A stretch of 64,000 nucleotides of DNA, taken from assembly GCF_002482975.1 (NCBI RefSeq), contig NZ_DLHA01000024.1:921-64920 (forward strand). Direction: 5' to 3'. The notes below the pieces were generated by a model. The model saw only the letters and a list, made by a program, of their open reading frames with translations, made no database searches and had not been told where the DNA came from. Below are positions 1 to 8,830 of this stretch, piece by piece. A program made the translations under genes and the position numbers. The stretch comes from Flavobacterium sp. UBA7680. GTDB lineage: Bacteria; Bacteroidota; Bacteroidia; Flavobacteriales; Flavobacteriaceae. Positions within the stretch are counted from its first letter, which is position 1, and every line of letters starts with the position of its first letter.

Positions 1-90
1 CTTTCGTTTAGAGAAAAAATGATTACAAAAGTCAATAAAAATTACCAAACGTTAAAAGTGGCTTTGGCGAATCGAAATCAACAAGAATAA
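1..90 (+). CDS. C-terminal end of an unidentified protein (partial)
   Basis: An open frame enters from the left edge and ends with TAA at 88-90, giving 29 residues that finish NRNQQE. The fragment is basic and looks helical. It is too short to assign to a family. It lies 94 bases upstream of the barrel protein on the same strand and may share its operon. No start is visible, so the gene begins outside the window. Confidence 0.55.
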   Translation, partial: LSFREKMITKVNKNYQTLKVALANRNQQE

Positions 91-184
91 TTTTTTAATG
101 GCAATATCAATTAATAATTTACAATTCACAATTCATAATTAAAACATCATCAATCACAATCAATTTAAAAAAAATCAATCAATC

Positions 185-1237
185 ATGAAAAATTTGACAC
201 TTTATCTCGTTGCCCTTATTTTCTTATTTGTTACTAAGGTGCTGGGACAGGAAACCTTTGAATCAAAAGCAAAGAAAATTGCCAATAAAATAGAAAAGGT
301 TACCAAAGAAGAAAAAGCAGCCTTAAAAGAAGAAGTAGAAGCTGTAAACGTACAATTGTCTGAAGGAAAAATTACTCAGGAACAAGCAGACAAACGCAAG
401 AAAGAATTGGCAGAAGCCAGAGCTACCATTATTGAGGAAAAAGTAACATTGGCACAAAATGAACTTAATGATTTGGTGCAACAAAAAGTGGACGGAAAAA
501 TCAAAGAAGGAGATTCTATAATGAAGCATGCTTTGGTCATTCGTTGGAATGATGAAATATGGAAAGAGGGTAAAAAAGGAAAGGATTCGATTCGTGGAGA
601 AAAAAGAACAACTTCGCAATTTGTGTTTGCAATGGGTTTAAATAATATGATGGTCGATGGTAAACTTCAGGATTCTAATTACAGTTTTATTGGTTCACAT
701 TTCTACGAATGGGGTTTTACCTATAACAGCAGATTAATGAAAAATGACAATTTATTACATGCCAAATACGGACTTTCGTTAATGTATAATAATATTCGTC
801 CAACAGACAACAGAAGTTTTGTGGTAAATGGAGACCAGACAGTTTTAGAGACCAATCCTGTAAATCTTAATGAATCTCGTTTTAGAAATGTTTATATAGT
901 GCTGCCATTGCATTTAGAATTCGATTTTTCGAGACCTCAGGTAAGTAACGGAAAAACATATTTTAGAACCCATAGAAGTTTCCGTTTTGGGATTGGAGGT
1001 TACGCCGGAATTAATGTAAAATCGAAACAAATCCTGAAATTTGATCAGGACGATTTAGATTATAAAACAACAATAAAAGGAGATTATAATGTTAATAATT
1101 TTATCTACGGACTAAGTTCTTACATTGGTTACAGAGCATTTAGTTTGTATGCAAAATATGATTTAAATCCGCTTTTTCAGGATAATTTAGTGAAAGAAAA
1201 TAACATTTCACTAGGAATAAGAGTTGATTTGAATTAA
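185..1237 (+). CDS. Outer-membrane beta-barrel protein with charged N-terminal coil
   Basis: 350 residues. A signal peptide covers about residues 1-21 (MKNLTLYLVALIFLF, then LGQ). Residues 25-110 are a lysine- and glutamate-rich helical or coiled-coil stretch. The rest has alternating aromatic and polar strands and ends in ISLGIRVDLN, as expected of a porin-like outer-membrane barrel. The ATG at 185 sits after AT-rich sequence without a Shine-Dalgarno site, which is normal in Bacteroidota. A GNRA-loop terminator follows directly. Its exact function is not recognised. A structural or adhesive outer-membrane role is inference from fold-like features only. Confidence 0.75.
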   Translation: MKNLTLYLVALIFLFVTKVLGQETFESKAKKIANKIEKVTKEEKAALKEEVEAVNVQLSEGKITQEQADKRKKELAEARATIIEEKVTLAQNELNDLVQQKVDGKIKEGDSIMKHALVIRWNDEIWKEGKKGKDSIRGEKRTTSQFVFAMGLNNMMVDGKLQDSNYSFIGSHFYEWGFTYNSRLMKNDNLLHAKYGLSLMYNNIRPTDNRSFVVNGDQTVLETNPVNLNESRFRNVYIVLPLHLEFDFSRPQVSNGKTYFRTHRSFRFGIGGYAGINVKSKQILKFDQDDLDYKTTIKGDYNVNNFIYGLSSYIGYRAFSLYAKYDLNPLFQDNLVKENNISLGIRVDLN

Positions 1238-1264
1238 GAATGCAGTTTAATTAGTTAGTAAATA

Positions 1265-1290
1265 GGCACCTCGAAAGAGGTGCTTTTTTT
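1265..1290 (+). terminator. Intrinsic terminator with GAAA loop
   Basis: GCACCTC pairs with GAGGTGC around a GAAA tetraloop (66-83), followed by seven T (1284-1290). It ends the barrel-protein transcript and separates it from dnaG. Confidence 0.9.
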
Positions 1291-1364
1291 ATGTTAAATC
1301 GCCAAATTTCAAGATTCATTTGTGTACTTTTACAGACTTCAAATTTTTAAAAATATTTTACGTT

Positions 1365-3428
1365 TTGATTTCACAAGCTACTATTGATTCTGTTTTTGAA
1401 ACTGCTCGTGTAGAGGAGGTTATTGGTGATTATGTTAACTTAAAACGTGCCGGGAGTAACTATAAAGGTCTAAGTCCGTTCTCGGATGAGCGCTCTCCAT
1501 CGTTTATGGTGTCGCCTGCAAAAGGGATCTGGAAAGATTTTAGTACAGGAAAAGGAGGAAACTCTGTCAAGTTTTTGATGGAGCATTCGCAATTTACCTA
1601 TCCGGAAGCCATTCGATATCTTGCCAGAAAATATAATATTGAAATAGAAGAAACCGAACAGACAGATGCCGAAAAAGCAATGACGGATGTTCGTGAAAGT
1701 ATGTATTTGGTTTCAGAATTTGCAAAAGATTATTTTAATAAAACACTTTTAAATTCAGAAGAAGGAAAAGCAATTGGACTCTCTTATTTTAAAGAAAGAG
1801 GTTTTACCAATGAAACCATCAAAAAGTTTAGTTTAGGATATTCGCCTGAAACCTGGGATGCTTTAACCAAAGAAGCTTTAGGTAAAGGATATAAACTGGA
1901 ATTCCTGGAAAGTACCGGTTTAACAATACCAAGAGAGGATCGTCCTTTTGACCGTTTTAAAGGCCGTGTAATGTTCCCGATAGAAAGTATGTCCGGACGT
2001 GTTTTAGGTTTTGGAGGACGTATTTTAACCAATGATAAAAAAGCAGCGAAGTACCTGAACTCGCCAGAAAGTGATATTTACCATAAAAGTAAAGTGCTTT
2101 ATGGTATTTTTCAGGCCAAACAATCGATAGCAAAACAAAACAATTGTTATCTGGTTGAGGGTTATACAGATGTTATTCAATTTAACCAGGCTGGTATCGA
2201 GAACGTTGTGGCTTCATCAGGAACCGCTTTAACGCCAGATCAGATTCGTTTGATAAATCGACTAACGAGAAATATTACCGTTCTTTTTGACGGAGATGCT
2301 GCAGGATTGCGTGCGTCTGTTCGAGGAATCGATTTGATTCTTGAAGAAGGAATGAACGTAAGAGTTTGTGCGTTCCCTGACGGAGAAGATCCGGATAGTT
2401 TTGCCCGAAAAACTTCGCATGATGATCTTGTTGCCTATTTAGAAGAAAACAGTAAAGATTTTATACAGTTTAAAGCATCTCTTTTAATGAAAGAGGCTAA
2501 AAACGATCCTATAAAAAAAGCCGATTTAATTCGGGATATGGTGGTGAGTATTTCTAAAATACCGGATCGTATTCAGCGCGAAATTTATACTCAGGAATGT
2601 GCCAGAATCATGGATATTTCTGAGCAGGTATTGGTGAGTACTTTGGCTCAGCTGATTCAAAAAGACATTGCTGAGGTGGCTAAAAAACAAAAACAGGAAC
2701 AAAAACCTTTTGAAGTTTTTAGAAACCAGCCGCCGCCACAAGCAGGATATTCTGGAGGAGATCCTGAAGATCCAAGATTTGGACCGCCGGAAGATTATCC
2801 GGGCGAACCGGGATATCCGGTAGGAGAGCCTACAGAAAAAGTAGATATTTTGTATCGTTTAGAACGAAAAGTAATTGAGATTTTATTGCTTTACGGAAAT
2901 AATACAGAAGAATTTGAAGATGTACATTTAAAGAATAATGACGAAGGTGAAGTGGTAATGGTTTCTGAAATGAGAGCATACAAAGTGTACCAGCGTATTT
3001 ATTTGAGTTTGCAGGAAGATGAGGTAGAACTTTCTAATAGTTTATTCCGTGATATCTTTACTGACTTAATTGCATTTTATAATCAAAATGAGAAATTCAG
3101 TCTTGAGCAATATTTAATGCGTTTGCAGCCTGATTTTGCTCAGGAAGTTACCGATATTTTAATGGAAGATGAGCGATTGACGCTTCACGATTGGGAAGGG
3201 CAGAATATTTTCTCGAAAATGAAACACGAAACCATTGCGCAATACGTGACAGAAACAATTATGTCTATGCGTTGGTTTTTGGTGGGTAAAATCATCGAAG
3301 AATTAAAAAGCTCTATAAAACCTGATAATTCAGATAATACAGAGCTTTTGTCTATGGTTGTCGATTACTCGAAATTAGTTAATGCATTCTCGAAAAAACT
3401 AGGTCGAGTAATGTCGAGATACCATTAA
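1365..3428 (+). CDS. dnaG: DNA primase DnaG, zinc ligands of the N-terminal domain lost
   Basis: Synthesises RNA primers for replication. About 687 residues from the TTG at 1365 (ISQATIDSVFE follows, the conserved N-terminus). An upstream in-frame TTG at 1320 is less likely. Domain order: N-terminal CHC2-like zinc-binding fold (about 1-95), TOPRIM catalytic core (VEGYTDVIQ and LFDGDAAG), then the C-terminal helicase-binding region. The usual zinc ligands CPFH and CxxC are replaced: the sequence reads GLSPFSDERSPSF and WKDFSTGKGG, so this domain probably binds no zinc. A proline- and glycine-rich linker lies near residues 460-500. Its TAA overlaps the stop codon of the convergent response regulator. 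Confidence 0.93.
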   Translation: MISQATIDSVFETARVEEVIGDYVNLKRAGSNYKGLSPFSDERSPSFMVSPAKGIWKDFSTGKGGNSVKFLMEHSQFTYPEAIRYLARKYNIEIEETEQTDAEKAMTDVRESMYLVSEFAKDYFNKTLLNSEEGKAIGLSYFKERGFTNETIKKFSLGYSPETWDALTKEALGKGYKLEFLESTGLTIPREDRPFDRFKGRVMFPIESMSGRVLGFGGRILTNDKKAAKYLNSPESDIYHKSKVLYGIFQAKQSIAKQNNCYLVEGYTDVIQFNQAGIENVVASSGTALTPDQIRLINRLTRNITVLFDGDAAGLRASVRGIDLILEEGMNVRVCAFPDGEDPDSFARKTSHDDLVAYLEENSKDFIQFKASLLMKEAKNDPIKKADLIRDMVVSISKIPDRIQREIYTQECARIMDISEQVLVSTLAQLIQKDIAEVAKKQKQEQKPFEVFRNQPPPQAGYSGGDPEDPRFGPPEDYPGEPGYPVGEPTEKVDILYRLERKVIEILLLYGNNTEEFEDVHLKNNDEGEVVMVSEMRAYKVYQRIYLSLQEDEVELSNSLFRDIFTDLIAFYNQNEKFSLEQYLMRLQPDFAQEVTDILMEDERLTLHDWEGQNIFSKMKHETIAQYVTETIMSMRWFLVGKIIEELKSSIKPDNSDNTELLSMVVDYSKLVNAFSKKLGRVMSRYH

Positions 3429-4054
3429 ATAATTTCTAAAGTCTTAGCTTTGTTTACTAAGTCAACTAAATTAGTAACATTCAATTTAGTTAGTAATCTC
3501 AATTTGTAAGTACTGATCGTTTTTTCGTTCAGGTTTAAGATTTTAGAGATTTCATTGTTTTTCTTACCATCACTTAAGTAACGTAAAACTTCGATCTCAC
3601 GATTTGAAAGTTTTCTGTACAAACGTTCGCTTTTGCTTTGTTTAGCAATTAATGCCATGTTTTTGCGCACAGTTTCGTTGATGATAATTTTTCCTTCGTG
3701 TACTTTAATAATAGAAAGACCTAAAGTTTCAAGTTTTTCTGTTTTGTGTACATACCCGGAAACTCCTGCTTTGATTGCATTTGGAGCATACATTTGTTCA
3801 GCGAGGTCACTAAAAATTACAATTTTTGTTTTTGGGAAATTTTTCAGGATCGATTTTACTTCGAAGATACTTGAAAGGCCTTCAAGTTCAAGATCGAGAA
3901 TTAGGATGTCAATTTCCTTCGTTTGAAGGATATCTCTAACCATTGAAAAATTGCCTACGTTGGCAACAATTGAAATTTGATCGTGGTCTTTGAAATAAGA
4001 CTTAACGCCAAAGTGAGTCACAGGATGATTGTCTGCAAGACATACTTTAATCAT
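3425..4054 (-). CDS. NarL/FixJ-family response regulator
   Basis: 209 residues. The receiver domain (1-120) has the acidic residues LADN near the start and the probable phosphoacceptor Asp in ILILDLELE. The C-terminal LuxR-type helix-turn-helix shows LSNREIEVLRYLSDG, NNEISKILN and KTISTYKLRLLTKL. It would bind DNA after phosphorylation by an unknown histidine kinase. No kinase gene is adjacent, so the input is unknown. It is encoded convergently to dnaG, and the two stop codons overlap in TTAA at 3425-3428. The start codon ATG at 4054 gives the normal receiver N-terminus MIKVCLADNHP. Confidence 0.88.
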   Translation of the reverse strand: MIKVCLADNHPVTHFGVKSYFKDHDQISIVANVGNFSMVRDILQTKEIDILILDLELEGLSSIFEVKSILKNFPKTKIVIFSDLAEQMYAPNAIKAGVSGYVHKTEKLETLGLSIIKVHEGKIIINETVRKNMALIAKQSKSERLYRKLSNREIEVLRYLSDGKKNNEISKILNLNEKTISTYKLRLLTKLNVTNLVDLVNKAKTLEII

Positions 4055-4146
4055 AATTTTTACCTTTTTTAGAATTGTTCATGTTTTTGGAACTGTAAAA
4101 TTAATAAATAAATTCTGTAATTAATTGCAGACAAATGTTAAAAAAA

Positions 4147-4953
4147 TTATTTTAACGTTTTTGGTATTAAACAAACGGGTATTGCTTCCATTTTATGCTT
4201 GTTGCTGGTGTTTAATCTTTTATAAATTTCAAAGACAGATTTTTCTCTCCCGTTGAAGTCATCTGCTGATTTTCCTGACTCCGCGGCTAGCATCGCCCAT
4301 TCCAGCTCGTCGTAACTTGCGCCTAATTGATCTTCGTCGGTTCTGTTATCTCCAAAAAGGCCATCTGTTGGAGCAGCTGTTAAAATTGAATTTGGAATCG
4401 TTAAAAATTCTCCCAAAGCATAAACATCAGACTTCATTAAGTCAGCAATTGGGCTTAGGTCGACACCACCGTCACCATACTTTGTGTAGAATCCTACACC
4501 AAAATCTTCTACCTTATTCCCTGTTCCTGCTACTAAAAGCCCATGAATACCAGCTAGATAGTACAAAGAAGTCATTCTTAAACGCGCTCTTGTGTTGGCT
4601 AATGATAAATTAACTTTTGTTGAATCTTTTGAAGTTGGCACAGATGTCTTAAACGCCTCAAAAGTGTCAGTTAAATCTGTTTTTACGCTCGAAACGTTAG
4701 GAAAACGTTTTTTTAACTGATCAATATGTTCTCTTCCTCTTGATACCTGACTTTCAGCCTGATGAATCGGCATTTCAACACATAAAACTTGTAAACCAGT
4801 CTGCGCGCATAGCGTAGAAGTCACTGCAGAGTCAACTCCGCCTGAGATTCCGATTACAAATCCGTTTACTTTTGCATTAGCAGCATAATTTTTTAACCAT
4901 TCAACAATATGTGTATTTACTTTTTCTGTCTGAATTGTGCTTTTTTTAGCCAT
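4147..4953 (-). CDS. nadE: NAD+ synthase, ammonia-dependent type
   Basis: 268 residues, the usual length of the short NadE that lacks the glutaminase domain. It amidates nicotinic acid adenine dinucleotide to NAD+ using ATP and ammonia in the cytoplasm. The ATP-pyrophosphatase P-loop SGGVDSAVT lies near residue 39, and the substrate-binding GTGNKVEDFGVG and KYGDGGVD motifs are present. It is divergent from gldB across about 100 bases that must hold both promoters. The arrangement nadE next to gldBC is familiar from flavobacteria. Confidence 0.93.
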   Translation of the reverse strand: MAKKSTIQTEKVNTHIVEWLKNYAANAKVNGFVIGISGGVDSAVTSTLCAQTGLQVLCVEMPIHQAESQVSRGREHIDQLKKRFPNVSSVKTDLTDTFEAFKTSVPTSKDSTKVNLSLANTRARLRMTSLYYLAGIHGLLVAGTGNKVEDFGVGFYTKYGDGGVDLSPIADLMKSDVYALGEFLTIPNSILTAAPTDGLFGDNRTDEDQLGASYDELEWAMLAAESGKSADDFNGREKSVFEIYKRLNTSNKHKMEAIPVCLIPKTLK

Positions 4954-4982
4954 AATAGTTCAAGTTTTAAGATGGAGGGATG

Positions 4983-4990
4983 TATATTTG
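4983..4990 (+). promoter_or_regulatory. Candidate -7 element for gldBC
   Basis: TATATTTG matches the Bacteroidota -7 consensus TAnnTTTG and predicts a start near 4997, giving a leader of about 58 bases before gldB. No clear -33 TTTG is seen, so this is moderate evidence. Confidence 0.45.
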
Positions 4991-5054
4991 CAGAATTATT
5001 TTTTTAAGTAGAAAAGTACTTAAAATCCAGCAACACAAATCTAAATAAAATAAA

Positions 5055-6008
5055 ATGAAAATTTATCGCTTTGTAGTGGTTCTGTGCTTGTTTTTTTTGT
5101 CTTGTGACCAAAAAACAAAGGTTGAAAAAGAGGTTGAAGAAATTCCGGTAGATATAAAAGTAGAACGTTTTGATAAAGCGTTTTTTGAAGCTAAACCTGA
5201 AGATCTTGCGAAGCTGAAAAAACAATATCCATACTTTTTTCCAGGAAACGATGACAACGTCTGGCTTCAAAAAATGAAAGAGCCAATTTGGAGAGAAGTT
5301 TATGAAGAGGTACAAAAAAAATACAGCAACTTCGAACCTGTCCGTGAAGAATTTAATGAGCTTTTTAAACATGTAAAATATTATTTCCCAAAAACTAAAA
5401 CACCAAAGGTTGTTACGGTAATAGGTGAAATGGATTATAATGCAAAAGCAATTTATGCAGACAGTCTTGTTGTGGTTGCTTTAGAATTATATTTAGGAAA
5501 GGATCATAAATTTTATGAGTTTCCGGCGTATTTAAAATACAATTTTGAAGAAAAACAAATTATGCCCGATGTAGTTTCGAGTTTTACCTACCGAAACATT
5601 CCGGCTTATCCGGATAAAAACCTAGTTTCTCAAATGATTTTTGAAGGGAAACAGTTGTATGCAAAAGATCTGCTTTTGCCTAATTATACAGATGCTGAAA
5701 AAATGGGTTACACACCCGAACAAATAAAATGGTGCGAAGAAAATGAAAACTATATGTGGCGTTATTTTCTTGAAAGCGAAATGTTGTACAGTTTAGATCC
5801 GAAGTTAACAACACGATTTATAGCGCCTGCTCCATTTTCTAAATTCTATTTAGAAATAGACAACGATTCTCCGGGAAGAGTCGGAGCGTGGATTGGCTGG
5901 CAGATTGTTCGTTCGTATATGAAAAACAACAATGTGTCGCTGTCAGAATTATTAAAAGTGAATGCAAAAGAAATTTTCGAAAAGTCAAAATATAAACCTA
6001 AGAAATAA
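5055..6008 (+). CDS. gldB: Gliding motility lipoprotein GldB
   Basis: 317 residues. A lipoprotein signal ends in the lipobox FLSC (Cys about residue 17). The remainder matches GldB in length and in conserved blocks such as VERFDKAFF near the start and PGRVGAWIGWQIVRSYM near the C-terminus. GldB is known from Flavobacterium johnsoniae genetics as needed for gliding; its biochemical role is uncertain. It overlaps gldC by one base (TAATG at 6006-6010), so the pair is probably translationally coupled. Location at the cell envelope is inferred from the lipobox. Confidence 0.92.
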   Translation: MKIYRFVVVLCLFFLSCDQKTKVEKEVEEIPVDIKVERFDKAFFEAKPEDLAKLKKQYPYFFPGNDDNVWLQKMKEPIWREVYEEVQKKYSNFEPVREEFNELFKHVKYYFPKTKTPKVVTVIGEMDYNAKAIYADSLVVVALELYLGKDHKFYEFPAYLKYNFEEKQIMPDVVSSFTYRNIPAYPDKNLVSQMIFEGKQLYAKDLLLPNYTDAEKMGYTPEQIKWCEENENYMWRYFLESEMLYSLDPKLTTRFIAPAPFSKFYLEIDNDSPGRVGAWIGWQIVRSYMKNNNVSLSELLKVNAKEIFEKSKYKPKK

Positions 6009-6343
6009 TGTCAAATACAATAAAATCAGAAATTAAATTCAACGTCGAATTAGACGAAAACCGTGTTCCGGAAAAATTAACCTGGAGCGCACAAGACGGC
6101 GGTGTTCAAGCAGAAGAAGCAAAAGCTATAATGTTGTCAATTTGGGACAGTAAAGCGCATGAAACAATGCGTATCGATCTATGGACAAAAGATATGCCGG
6201 TAGACGAAATGAAAATTTTCTTTCACCAAACATTGGTTGCAATGGCTGATACTTTTAAACGTGCTACAGACGACGAAAAAATGTCAGATACCATGAAAGA
6301 TTTCTGTGATTACTTTGCAGAGAAACTGGAACTTACTAAGTAG
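6008..6343 (+). CDS. gldC: Gliding motility protein GldC
   Basis: 111 residues, no signal peptide. It begins MSNTIKSEIKFNVELDENRVPE and carries the family's LTWSAQDGG block. GldC is encoded directly after GldB in gliding flavobacteria and increases gliding efficiency there; its mechanism is unknown. Its ATG overlaps the gldB stop codon. A strong hairpin terminator follows, ending the two-gene operon. Confidence 0.93.
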   Translation: MSNTIKSEIKFNVELDENRVPEKLTWSAQDGGVQAEEAKAIMLSIWDSKAHETMRIDLWTKDMPVDEMKIFFHQTLVAMADTFKRATDDEKMSDTMKDFCDYFAEKLELTK

Positions 6344-6361
6344 TTTTAAATTCCAAATAAA

Positions 6362-6403
6362 AAAATCCCAAATTCCAATTTTAAGGTTGGAGTTTGGGAT
6401 TTT
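6362..6403. terminator. Bidirectional terminator built on a dispersed palindrome
   Basis: A 17-base arm starting AAAATCCCAAATTCC (6362-6378) pairs with 6387-6403 with one G-T pair. A-runs and T-runs on the two sides allow termination of both gldC and the convergent lipoprotein gene. The same TTCCAA/TTGGAA core recurs after murE. Confidence 0.8.
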
Positions 6404-6425
6404 TTATGTTTTGACTATTTAATTA

Positions 6426-7022
6426 TTATAAAGGTTTAATTGATTTCTTCTTAATATCATTTATAATTGTCTTGTATGAACCTATTGTAATAATAGTTGT
6501 AGGTTTATTGGTTGTAGTGTTGACTTTTTCAATTGATCCGCCAGATGCTTGCGAATAAATTATCTCACCGGTGTTTAAATCATAAACTTCCAAAATAACC
6601 TGAGCATATGACATTCGTTTTTTATAATAATAATGATCTACAAACTCAAAGTTGCTTAGATCATTTATGGAAGTTTTACATTTAATATTTACAAAATAAT
6701 CAAAGTCGGCTCCCTTTTTTAAATCTAAAATTACTGATTTAGTTGGATGAACAGGGATTTGTTTTGGTAATAATAAGGATCGCTCGTTTACTGAATATTT
6801 TACCCTGTCGCCTAAGTATTCATTGAAATCAGCTAAAACAAGATTGGTTAGATTTGTTCTGGCATATGAGTTAACTTCAATTTCACCAATTAACCATTTG
6901 CCTTTAGAAAAGTCCAGTCCATTCATTTTGTCTTTGCTGTAAAGAAAATAATTAGCTGTATCAGGTCCAAGACAAGAGGTGAAAAGTAAAATGATTAGTG
7001 AGAAATGGAAAAATTTTCTCAT
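6426..7022 (-). CDS. Putative lipoprotein of unknown function
   Basis: 198 residues. The signal sequence ends with lipobox FTSC (Cys about 17), so it is probably a lipid-anchored envelope protein. The body is rich in alternating hydrophobic strands, with a late IIYSQASGGSIEKVNT segment. The family is not recognised; resemblance to small assembly lipoproteins is only an impression. It overlaps engB by four bases (ATGA at 7019-7022), so the two are probably co-transcribed and coupled, although no functional link is evident. Confidence 0.7.
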   Translation of the reverse strand: MRKFFHFSLIILLFTSCLGPDTANYFLYSKDKMNGLDFSKGKWLIGEIEVNSYARTNLTNLVLADFNEYLGDRVKYSVNERSLLLPKQIPVHPTKSVILDLKKGADFDYFVNIKCKTSINDLSNFEFVDHYYYKKRMSYAQVILEVYDLNTGEIIYSQASGGSIEKVNTTTNKPTTIITIGSYKTIINDIKKKSIKPL

Positions 7023-7645
7023 GAAGTAAACCCACTATTGCTTTTAAAAACTTCTTGATTTACTTCATCAATGTAAGTCAAAAGCTCTTCTTTTCCAATA
7101 GATTCTGTGGATGAGGTTACAAAATACTGTGGCATTTCGGCCCAGTTATTGGCAAACATTTGTTTTTTGTAAGCCGCAATATGCGAATCAATTTTTACTT
7201 TACTGATTTTATCTGCTTTGGTGAAAATGATGCAAAACGGAATTTCGCTTTCTCCCATGTAAGACATAAACTCAATATCAATTTTTTGAGCTTCGTGACG
7301 AATATCAATCAGAACAAAAGCGCAGACTAACTGCTCTCTGTTTTCAAAATAATCCGTAATAAACTGCTGGAAAATTGATTTTGTTTTTTTTGAAACTTTA
7401 GCATAACCATAACCCGGTAAATCGACTAAAAACCAATTGTTGTTGATTTTAAAGTGATTTATCAGCTGTGTTTTTCCTGGTCTTCCAGATGTTTTTGCTA
7501 AATTTTTATGATTGGTAATCATGTTAATCAAAGATGATTTACCAACGTTTGATCTGCCTATAAATGCATATTCCGGCAGAAAATCTTTCGGGCATTTTGA
7601 TGCATCAGAATTACTGATGATAAATTCGGCGGTATTAATTTTCAT
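7019..7645 (-). CDS. engB: Ribosome biogenesis GTPase EngB/YsxC
   Basis: 208 residues, normal for the family. It is an essential cytoplasmic GTPase that assists assembly of the large ribosomal subunit. G1 is GRSNVGKSS (near residue 31), G3 DLPGYG, G4 TKAD and G5-like TSS. Transcription runs from the hydrolase side; 42 bases separate it from the upstream hydrolase gene and it overlaps the downstream lipoprotein gene by four bases. The first residue chosen gives MKINTAEFIISNSD, the usual N-terminus. Confidence 0.95.
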   Translation of the reverse strand: MKINTAEFIISNSDASKCPKDFLPEYAFIGRSNVGKSSLINMITNHKNLAKTSGRPGKTQLINHFKINNNWFLVDLPGYGYAKVSKKTKSIFQQFITDYFENREQLVCAFVLIDIRHEAQKIDIEFMSYMGESEIPFCIIFTKADKISKVKIDSHIAAYKKQMFANNWAEMPQYFVTSSTESIGKEELLTYIDEVNQEVFKSNSGFTS

Positions 7646-7687
7646 ATTCTTGTTTTTTAAAACCTCCTTAAAATAGAAAGTTAGAGG

Positions 7688-8452
7688 CTATAATTTTTGC
7701 TCAGTAAGCCATTTTTCAAGAATTTCATTAAATTCCTGAGGATGTTCCATCATAGCTGCGTGTCCACATTTGTCAATCCAATACAAAGTTGAATTTGGCA
7801 ATAATTTATCAAATTCTTCGGCAACATTTGGCGGCGTTACAGAGTCATTTTTACCCCAAATAATGCAGGTTTCTACATCCATTTTTGGTAAATCTTTAGC
7901 CATATTATGACGAATAGCGCTCTTTGCAATCGTTAAAGTTTTAATCAATTTGATGCGGTCGTTAGCCGTTGCGTATACTTCATCGATAAGTTCAGGAGTG
8001 GCAATCTTTGGGTCATAAAATACATCTTCAGCTTTCTTCTTGATGTACTCATAGTCACCTCTTCTTGGATAACTGTCTCCCATTGCACTTTCATAAAGTC
8101 CAGAACTTCCGGTAATTACAAGTCCGGCTACTTTTTCAGGATATAATTTTGTGTGGTACAATGCAATATGCCCGCCCAATGAATTTCCTAATAAAATAAC
8201 CTTGTCAAAACCTTTAAAAGTGATGAAATCCTTAACGTATTTAGCAAAGCTTTTTACATTCGTTTTTAAAATGCTTTGTGTGTATATTGGCAAATCCGGG
8301 ATAACAACTTTATATCCTTTCGTTGGGAAATATTCTGCTACACCATCAAAGTTACTAAGGCCTCCCATTAACCCGTGTAAAATTACAATAGGGGTTCCTT
8401 CGCCAGCTTCAAAATAGCTGTATTTGCCTTCTTTTTTGTAGTTTTTGTCCAT
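7688..8452 (-). CDS. Alpha/beta-fold hydrolase
   Basis: 254 residues. The oxyanion region is ILHGLMGG, the nucleophile elbow GNSLGGH (Ser), the acid is probably the Asp of WGKNDSVTPP, and the catalytic His lies in DKCGHAAMMEHP. The substrate cannot be predicted. It is the first gene of a minus-strand group with engB and the lipoprotein gene. The predicted -7 element about 30 bases upstream supports the ATG at 8452. Confidence 0.88.
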   Translation of the reverse strand: MDKNYKKEGKYSYFEAGEGTPIVILHGLMGGLSNFDGVAEYFPTKGYKVVIPDLPIYTQSILKTNVKSFAKYVKDFITFKGFDKVILLGNSLGGHIALYHTKLYPEKVAGLVITGSSGLYESAMGDSYPRRGDYEYIKKKAEDVFYDPKIATPELIDEVYATANDRIKLIKTLTIAKSAIRHNMAKDLPKMDVETCIIWGKNDSVTPPNVAEEFDKLLPNSTLYWIDKCGHAAMMEHPQEFNEILEKWLTEQKL

Positions 8453-8479
8453 CTAGTTTAATGCCAATTTCAATTTCGA

Positions 8480-8487
8480 CAAATATA
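8480..8487 (-). promoter_or_regulatory. Candidate -7 element for the hydrolase-engB group
   Basis: On the minus strand TATATTTG fits TAnnTTTG, with a predicted start about 20 bases before the ATG at 8452. No matching -33 motif was found. Confidence 0.45.
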
Positions 8488-8728
8488 GGGTTTAATAAAT
8501 AAAAATGAATTTTTGCTGCCATTTTTTAACTACATAATTTTAGTCGAATATATAAGTATTTAAAAATCAGCTTTTAGAGTGTGTTTTGCTATATTACGGA
8601 ATTGTTAAAATGATTGCATTATAATTACTTTTTTAAGAGAAAGACTATTTATTTTTTTTAATTGTTAAAGGATTCGAATCTTAAACTGATTAATATCTAA
8701 AGTGTTGATTTGATAATAATTAAGTGAA

Positions 8729-8785
8729 GTGGTAGAAATGTGGTTAAACTTATTAACAAAGTGGTATTTAGTGGTAATATGTGGT
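8729..8785 (+). promoter_or_regulatory. MraZ-box array: phased GTGGT repeats upstream of dcw
   Basis: GTGGT occurs at 8729, 8740, 8761, 8771 and 8781, with a further copy at 8821. The spacings (11, 21, 10, 10, then 40) put all copies on one face of the helix. MraZ of E. coli binds direct TGGGN repeats spaced ten bases apart in front of its own gene, so this is the expected operator in a different sequence dialect. The last three copies lie immediately upstream of the -7 element, where bound protein would block transcription. The region 8453-8830 contains no gene. Confidence 0.7.
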
Positions 8786-8796
8786 AATTTTTTTTA

Positions 8797-8804
8797 TATT
8801 TTTG
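8797..8804 (+). promoter_or_regulatory. Candidate dcw promoter, -7 element
   Basis: TATTTTTG fits TAnnTTTG. A start near 8811 would leave about 20 bases before the TTG start of mraZ. The -33 region is occupied by GTGGT boxes. Confidence 0.6.
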
Positions 8805-8830
8805 CTGTATAACATGTTAAGTGGTTTTTC

